Shown in pieces: positions 59,781 to 64,000 of a DNA stretch of 64,000 bases. Position 1 is the first letter of the stretch, and each line of letters begins with the position of its first letter. The translations under genes and the position numbers were made by a program. The notes beneath the pieces were generated by a model. It ran no database searches. It was not told the DNA's origin and was given only the letters and a program-made list of their open reading frames with translations. This DNA is from Acidovorax sp. 107. GTDB lineage: Bacteria > Pseudomonadota > Gammaproteobacteria > Burkholderiales > Burkholderiaceae_C. The stretch lies in contig NZ_QBTZ01000001.1 in NCBI RefSeq assembly GCF_003058055.1, forward strand, positions 3,614,001-3,678,000. The letters run 5' to 3'.

Positions 59781-62126
59781 ATGCCGTCATCATCTCCGTC
59801 TGTCGCCGCGCCCAGCGGTGCGCTTCACCCCAAGCGCTCGGCGCTCAAATTTCTCTGCGGGTTCCTGGTGGGCCTGGTCCTGGCCGGGGGCTCCGGCGGG
59901 GCCTGGGTGCTCCATCTGCTGTGGCAGCAACTGCCCACCGTGGACCACCTGGCCGACTACGACCCCATGCGGCCCTTGCGCATCTTTGCGCGCGACGGCA
60001 GTCTGCTGGCGGAGTTTGGCGAGGAGCGCCGCGAGGTCGTGCCCATCGGCGACATCCCGCTGCATGTGCGCCAGGCGCTGCTGGCCATTGAAGACGCGCG
60101 CTTTTACGAGCACGGCGCGGTGGACTTCACCGGCCTGGCGCGCGCGGCGCTGCGCAACGTGGTGTCCGGCGAACACGCCCAGGGCGCCAGCACCATCACG
60201 ATGCAGGTGGCGCGGGTGTTCTTTCTGAGCCGCGTGAAAACCTACAGCCGCAAGCTCATGGAGATCCTGCTGGCCTACAAGCTGGAGGCCACGTACAGCA
60301 AGGACAAGATCCTGGAGCTGTACATGAACCAGATCTACCTGGGCGAGCGCGCCTACGGCTTCGCAGCGGCAGCGTCGGTGTACTTCGACAAAACCCTGGA
60401 CGAGCTGACGGTTGCCGAGGCGGCGATGCTCGCCGGCCTGCCCAAGGCACCTTCAGCCTACAACCCCGTCGTCAACCGCGAGCGCGCTACCGTGCGCCAG
60501 CAGTACATCCTGCAACGCATGCACGCGCTGAGCTACCTGGACACCGCCGCCTACGACGCGGCCAGTGCCGAGGTGCTCACGCTGCGCACGCAGACGCGAT
60601 CCATCGATCCGGCAGCGGCCTTTGCCGTGGGGCAGGCACGCAAGACGGTGGTGGCCCACTTTGGCGACGATGCGTACGCGCTGGGCCTGGATGTGGTCAC
60701 CACCCTCAGCGTGGCCGACCAGCGGGCCGCCACGCAGGCCCTGCGCGCCGGGCTGCTGCGCGCCCAGGAGGCCCAGGGCTATGCGGGGCCAGAAGCCTGG
60801 GTGGCCGCCCGCGTGCCCGCCGGCCATCGCCGCGAAGTGCGCGCGGCCCTCGCGCCCTTTCCGGACAGCGGTGAACTGCGGACGGCCCTGGTGCGCGAGG
60901 CGTCGCCGGCGCAGGGCATCACCGCCGTGCTGCGCGACGGTACGGGCGTGCAGATTCCGCGCAGCCGGTTGAGCGCGGGCGCGCGGGCGGCGCTGTCGCC
61001 CACAGCGTCCCCGGGGCGGCGCATTGCGCCCGGTGCGGTGATCCGCGTGGTGGCCGATGCGCGACAGCAATGGCGCCTGGCCCAGTTGCCGGGCATGGAG
61101 GGGGCCCTGGTCTCGCTGGACGCAGACACTGGGGAGATCCTGGCGCTGGCCGGGGGCTTTGACCACGCGCTGAACCAGTTCGACCATGCGGTGCAGGCCC
61201 TGCGCCAGCCCGGCTCCACCTTCAAGCCGTTCATCTTTTCCGCCGCGCTGGAAAAAGGCTACGCGCCCGGCACGCTGGTGGACGACGCGCAGCGCGTGGT
61301 GACCCCTGCCGCCCGGGGGCGCGCCGCCTGGAGCCCGCGCAACTACGGCGGCAACTACGAAGGCTTCATTTCCGCGCGGCGCGGCCTGGTGCGCTCCAAG
61401 AACATGGTAGCCGTCAACCTGATGGAAGCGGCCGGGGTGCAGTACGTGCAGCAGTTCGCCGCCCGCTTCGGATTCGACCCCGCGCTCAACCCGCCGCGGT
61501 TGCCGTTGGCGCTCGGCGCGGGCGCTGTCACCCCGCTGCAGCTCACGCAGGCCTACGCCGTGTTCGCCAACGGCGGCACACTGGTCCAGCCCCGGCTGAT
61601 TCGCAGCGTGAGCAAGCGCGGCGGCGCGGTGCTGTACGCGGCGGACGGGCCCTCACCCCGCGCCACTGTGGTGTCCGAGCGCAACGCCTTCGTGCTGGAC
61701 AGCCTGTTGCGCGACGTGGTCGAGCACGGCACCGGCAGGCGGGCCAAGGCGCTCGGCCGCCCCGACGTGGCGGGCAAGACCGGCACTTCCAACGACGCGC
61801 GCGACGTGTGGTTTGCGGGCTATTCGTCGGGCGTGGTCTCGGTGGTCTGGATGGGCTACGACCAGCCGCGCAGCCTGGGCCGACAGACCGGCGGCACGCT
61901 GGCGCTGCCGGTGTGGACCGAGTACATGGCCGTGGCGGTGCAGGGGCGCCAGCCGGTACTGCGCACCATGCCGCTCGATCTGATGCGCTTTGGGGACGAC
62001 TACCTGTACCCAGAATACGTCTTTGGCACCTGCGTCGATGACCGCACAGACTTTGTCCAGAGCCCCTTCGAGTGCGGCCTGACCGGACGCCGCCCGCCAG
62101 CCGAGGGTGCTTTGGATTTTGGTTGA
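59781..62126 (+). CDS. Penicillin-binding protein 1A-type peptidoglycan synthase
   Basis: This bifunctional enzyme of 781 residues has a short cytoplasmic tail and a membrane anchor (about 22-45). The GT51 glycosyltransferase has its catalytic Glu at 104 (EDARFYEHGAVD), with GASTITMQVARVFFL and LELYMNQIYLGERAYG. The transpeptidase has S479-TFK, S539-KN and KTGT at 666-669. It polymerises and crosslinks cell wall in the periplasm. An insert between the domains carries an OB-like region, as in PBP1a. ATG 59781 lacks a clear Shine-Dalgarno sequence. The tandem glycine riboswitch directly upstream is unexpected for this gene class. Confidence 0.93.
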   Translation: MPSSSPSVAAPSGALHPKRSALKFLCGFLVGLVLAGGSGGAWVLHLLWQQLPTVDHLADYDPMRPLRIFARDGSLLAEFGEERREVVPIGDIPLHVRQALLAIEDARFYEHGAVDFTGLARAALRNVVSGEHAQGASTITMQVARVFFLSRVKTYSRKLMEILLAYKLEATYSKDKILELYMNQIYLGERAYGFAAAASVYFDKTLDELTVAEAAMLAGLPKAPSAYNPVVNRERATVRQQYILQRMHALSYLDTAAYDAASAEVLTLRTQTRSIDPAAAFAVGQARKTVVAHFGDDAYALGLDVVTTLSVADQRAATQALRAGLLRAQEAQGYAGPEAWVAARVPAGHRREVRAALAPFPDSGELRTALVREASPAQGITAVLRDGTGVQIPRSRLSAGARAALSPTASPGRRIAPGAVIRVVADARQQWRLAQLPGMEGALVSLDADTGEILALAGGFDHALNQFDHAVQALRQPGSTFKPFIFSAALEKGYAPGTLVDDAQRVVTPAARGRAAWSPRNYGGNYEGFISARRGLVRSKNMVAVNLMEAAGVQYVQQFAARFGFDPALNPPRLPLALGAGAVTPLQLTQAYAVFANGGTLVQPRLIRSVSKRGGAVLYAADGPSPRATVVSERNAFVLDSLLRDVVEHGTGRRAKALGRPDVAGKTGTSNDARDVWFAGYSSGVVSVVWMGYDQPRSLGRQTGGTLALPVWTEYMAVAVQGRQPVLRTMPLDLMRFGDDYLYPEYVFGTCVDDRTDFVQSPFECGLTGRRPPAEGALDFG

Positions 62127-62230
62127 AAACGGATAGGGCGCTTGTTGATTAAGCACTGGGTGCTACGAAATGGGGAGCGAATATTCACGCCCGCACCCCC
62201 GCGCCCTCCATCCACCGCCGCCGTCGAGTG

Positions 62231-62326
62231 CATGGCATGGTGACCCTGGGCGAGCAGCGCGAGATCGGGCCCGCCGTGAGCCACCGAATCCTCGAAGCCG
62301 CGCTGCAAGCGGTTGCGGGCGGTTAG
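62231..62326 (+). pseudogene. Remnant of a second yqhD 3' end
   Basis: The 31 codons before a TAG at 62324 translate to HGMVTLGEQREIGPAVSHRI, then LEAALQAVAGG. The first 26 residues match the last 26 of the intact YqhD (from 59357) almost exactly, and the DNA is also closely similar. No upstream part of the gene is present; similarity fades within about 15 bases before the CAT codon. It is therefore a broken paralogue left downstream of the PBP gene. The rest of the 62127-62468 gap shows no feature. Confidence 0.85.
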
Positions 62327-62468
62327 GGCGGGCATGCGCTCGCCCCTTTCGCTCCGCATTTCGCGCCGCGCAGCGGCGTTTCGTCGCAGGGCGCTGGAGC
62401 CCGCCGGTTGTGCCGCCTACAGTGCCGTCAAGCCGCCCCTCTGGGTGGCATTTGACGAAAGGCGCACC

Positions 62469-63551
62469 GTGACCCTCATCTTCTTTCTGGCCCTCCGCTC
62501 TGCATGGCGAAAGGCCCGTGCCCCGCTGCTGGCGGCTTTTGTGGCGCTGCTGGCCTGGGCCACGCCGGCCTCGGCCCAGTACGCCGGCCTGCGCACCCTG
62601 GTGGTCCCTGGCGCCCAGCCCGTGACCGTGGCACTGTTCTACCCCACCCCGGTGGTGGCGCGCACCCAGCCCATGGGCCCGTGGCGGCCCGTGGTCACGC
62701 CGGGCGCGCCGGTGGCAGCCGCGCCCCTCAAGGGCTTGATCCTCATCTCGCACGGCACCGGCGGCCATGAACTGGGCCACCACAACCTGGCCACGCGCCT
62801 GGCGGCCGACGGCTATCTGGTGGCTGCACTGCGCCACCCGGGCGACAACTGGGAAGACCGGTCGATGATCACCTCGGGCCACTACTTCAGCGAGCGCCCC
62901 CGCCAGGTGAGCCGCGTGCTGGACGCGCTGCTGGCCAGCCCCGAATGGGGCCCCCGCATTCCGGCCGGGCACATTGGCGCCGTGGGGCACTCGGCGGGTG
63001 GCTACACCGTGCTGGCCCTCGCTGGCGCACAGGCAGAACCGGCCCGTGCGGCGCAGCATTGCGGCAGCGTGTCGGACGACCCTGGCTTTTGCAGCCTGGG
63101 CAAGCTCCCGAGCCGTGCCCAGTCTGGTCAGGCCGCGCCGGCTGCTGCCGCTGCGGCGCCCGCGCAGGGCTCCGCCGTCGTGCAGGACGGCCCGCTGGTC
63201 TCGGTGGCAGACCCCCGCATCCGCGCCGTGGTGGCCATGGCGCCCATGGCGGTGGTGTTCACGCAGGGCAGCCTGAAGGCCATCAGCGTGCCCGTGCGGC
63301 TGATGGTGGCCGAGCGTGATGCCGTGCTCACCGGCAAGTACCACGGCGGCTACGTGGCGGCCCAACTGCCCTCCGCACAGGCCAGCACGGTGCCGGGAGC
63401 AGGCCACTTTGCCTTCATGGCCCAGTCCGTCTGGCCGCTGGCCTCCGAGGCGGGAGACGCCGCCGCCAACCCCGAGGGCTTCGACCGCGTGGCCTACCAC
63501 GCCACACTGGAGAACGAGGTGGTGGAGTTTCTGGCGAGGCAGCTGCGTTGA
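62469..63551 (+). CDS. Secreted alpha/beta hydrolase, dienelactone-hydrolase-like
   Basis: From GTG 62469 the product has 360 residues. A signal peptide (RSAWRKARAPLLAAFVALLA, ending TPASA before QYAG) is followed by an alpha/beta hydrolase with ILISHGTGGHELGHHNLATR (oxyanion region near 95), the nucleophile elbow GHSAGGYTV, and VPVRLMVAERDAVLTG and PGAGHFAFM carrying the likely acid and histidine. GAAAGG before the GTG is a fair ribosome-binding site. Upstream in-frame ATGs would prepend arginine-rich sequence overlapping the yqhD remnant. The substrate is unknown. An alanine-rich insert (about 215-245) is unusual. Confidence 0.82.
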   Translation: MTLIFFLALRSAWRKARAPLLAAFVALLAWATPASAQYAGLRTLVVPGAQPVTVALFYPTPVVARTQPMGPWRPVVTPGAPVAAAPLKGLILISHGTGGHELGHHNLATRLAADGYLVAALRHPGDNWEDRSMITSGHYFSERPRQVSRVLDALLASPEWGPRIPAGHIGAVGHSAGGYTVLALAGAQAEPARAAQHCGSVSDDPGFCSLGKLPSRAQSGQAAPAAAAAAPAQGSAVVQDGPLVSVADPRIRAVVAMAPMAVVFTQGSLKAISVPVRLMVAERDAVLTGKYHGGYVAAQLPSAQASTVPGAGHFAFMAQSVWPLASEAGDAAANPEGFDRVAYHATLENEVVEFLARQLR

Positions 63552-63695
63552 AGGTCTGCGGCGACGGCACGCACGGCAATGCCATGCTGTAAGCCAATGC
63601 CGCCAACCTGCGCGCACCGTGGGACAAAGGGCCCCATGGCTGGTAGGGTGTCGTTTTCTGTTCTCCCGATCAACGCCACAACGAAAGCGACACCC

Positions 63696-64000
63696 ATGGC
63701 ACACATCCTCATGGTTCTGACGTCCCACGACCAACTGGGCGATACCGGCAAAAAGACGGGCTTCTGGCTGGAAGAGTTTGCCGCTCCGTACTACGTGTTT
63801 AAGGACGCAGGCGCGCAGATCACGCTCGCATCGCCCCACGGCGGCCAGCCGCCGCTAGACCCCAAGAGCGACGACGAAAGTGCCCAGACTGCTGCCACGC
63901 GCCGCTTCAAGGCCGATGCCGCCGCGCAACAGCAGCTGGCCAGCACCGTGCCTCTATCGAGCGTGAAGGCCGGGGACTTTGATGCCGTGTTCTACCCCGG
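63696..64000 (+). CDS. DJ-1/PfpI-family glutamine-amidotransferase-like protein, partial
   Basis: The frame begins MAHILMVLTSHDQLGDTGKK and runs off the right edge after about 101 residues. TGFWLEEFAAPYYVFKDAGA, then ITLASPHGGQPPLDPKSD and FDAVFYPG match class I glutamine-amidotransferase-like proteins of the Hsp31/YDR533C type, which act as glyoxalase III or chaperones. The catalytic cysteine would lie beyond the cut. Only 5' features can be judged. Confidence 0.85.
   Translation, partial: MAHILMVLTSHDQLGDTGKKTGFWLEEFAAPYYVFKDAGAQITLASPHGGQPPLDPKSDDESAQTAATRRFKADAAAQQQLASTVPLSSVKAGDFDAVFYP

Overview
The window is high-GC chromosomal DNA of a beta-proteobacterium. It most resembles Comamonadaceae and is probably close to Acidovorax; this is inference from gene content and order plus a family of short interspersed repeats, and no search was run. 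Genes are dense on both strands, with about 52 intact host genes, one truncated mobile element at the left edge and one gene cut by the right edge.

Layout. 1-3400: right end of an integrated element. A filamentous-phage-type replication initiator runs off the left edge. It is preceded by tightly overlapping small genes, an XRE-type regulator with its own promoter and palindromic operator, and a CI-like repressor. The element ends at a 3' tRNA-Phe-like fragment (3351-3400) that looks like an attachment-site copy, followed by a strong terminator. 3568-15658: housekeeping and accessory genes: a YegD-like Hsp70, rsmI, yraN, a DiaA-like SIS protein, a BON lipoprotein, a beta-hydroxyacid dehydrogenase, the pilT / cyclic-nucleotide-domain / pilU twitching set, yggS, threonine aldolase, a LivK-type binding protein and a TetR regulator. 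15803-22121: an acyl-CoA ligase and a single-chain biotin-dependent carboxylase under a likely TetR double operator, then a class V aminotransferase. 22155-31424: DUF445, a glcD-lrgA-lrgB operon, a LysR regulator, purU, a PAS/GGDEF/EAL protein and a ChaN-like lipoprotein.

31449-51370 is an anaerobic nitrate-respiration island. It holds narX-narL behind an FNR-type box, two narK transporters, narGHJI, a parvulin, a beta-carbonic anhydrase, B12-dependent ribonucleotide reductase (nrdJ) translationally coupled to nnrS, a nitroreductase, a small unknown protein and a hemerythrin-domain protein. Together these would sense and import nitrate, reduce it at the membrane, make deoxynucleotides without oxygen and cope with nitric oxide.

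51626-59435: an AbrB-type membrane protein, DUF3567, a DUF3108 protein, an IclR regulator divergent from a fumarylacetoacetase-family hydrolase and a Bug-type solute-binding protein, a VOC protein and a YqhD-like alcohol dehydrogenase. 59534-62126: a tandem glycine riboswitch directly upstream of a penicillin-binding protein 1A gene, which is the most unusual arrangement seen. 62231-64000: a short degenerate copy of the yqhD 3' end, a secreted alpha/beta hydrolase and the start of a DJ-1/PfpI-family gene.

Nine copies of a roughly 50-60 bp repeat are scattered through the window, several of them inside coding sequence.
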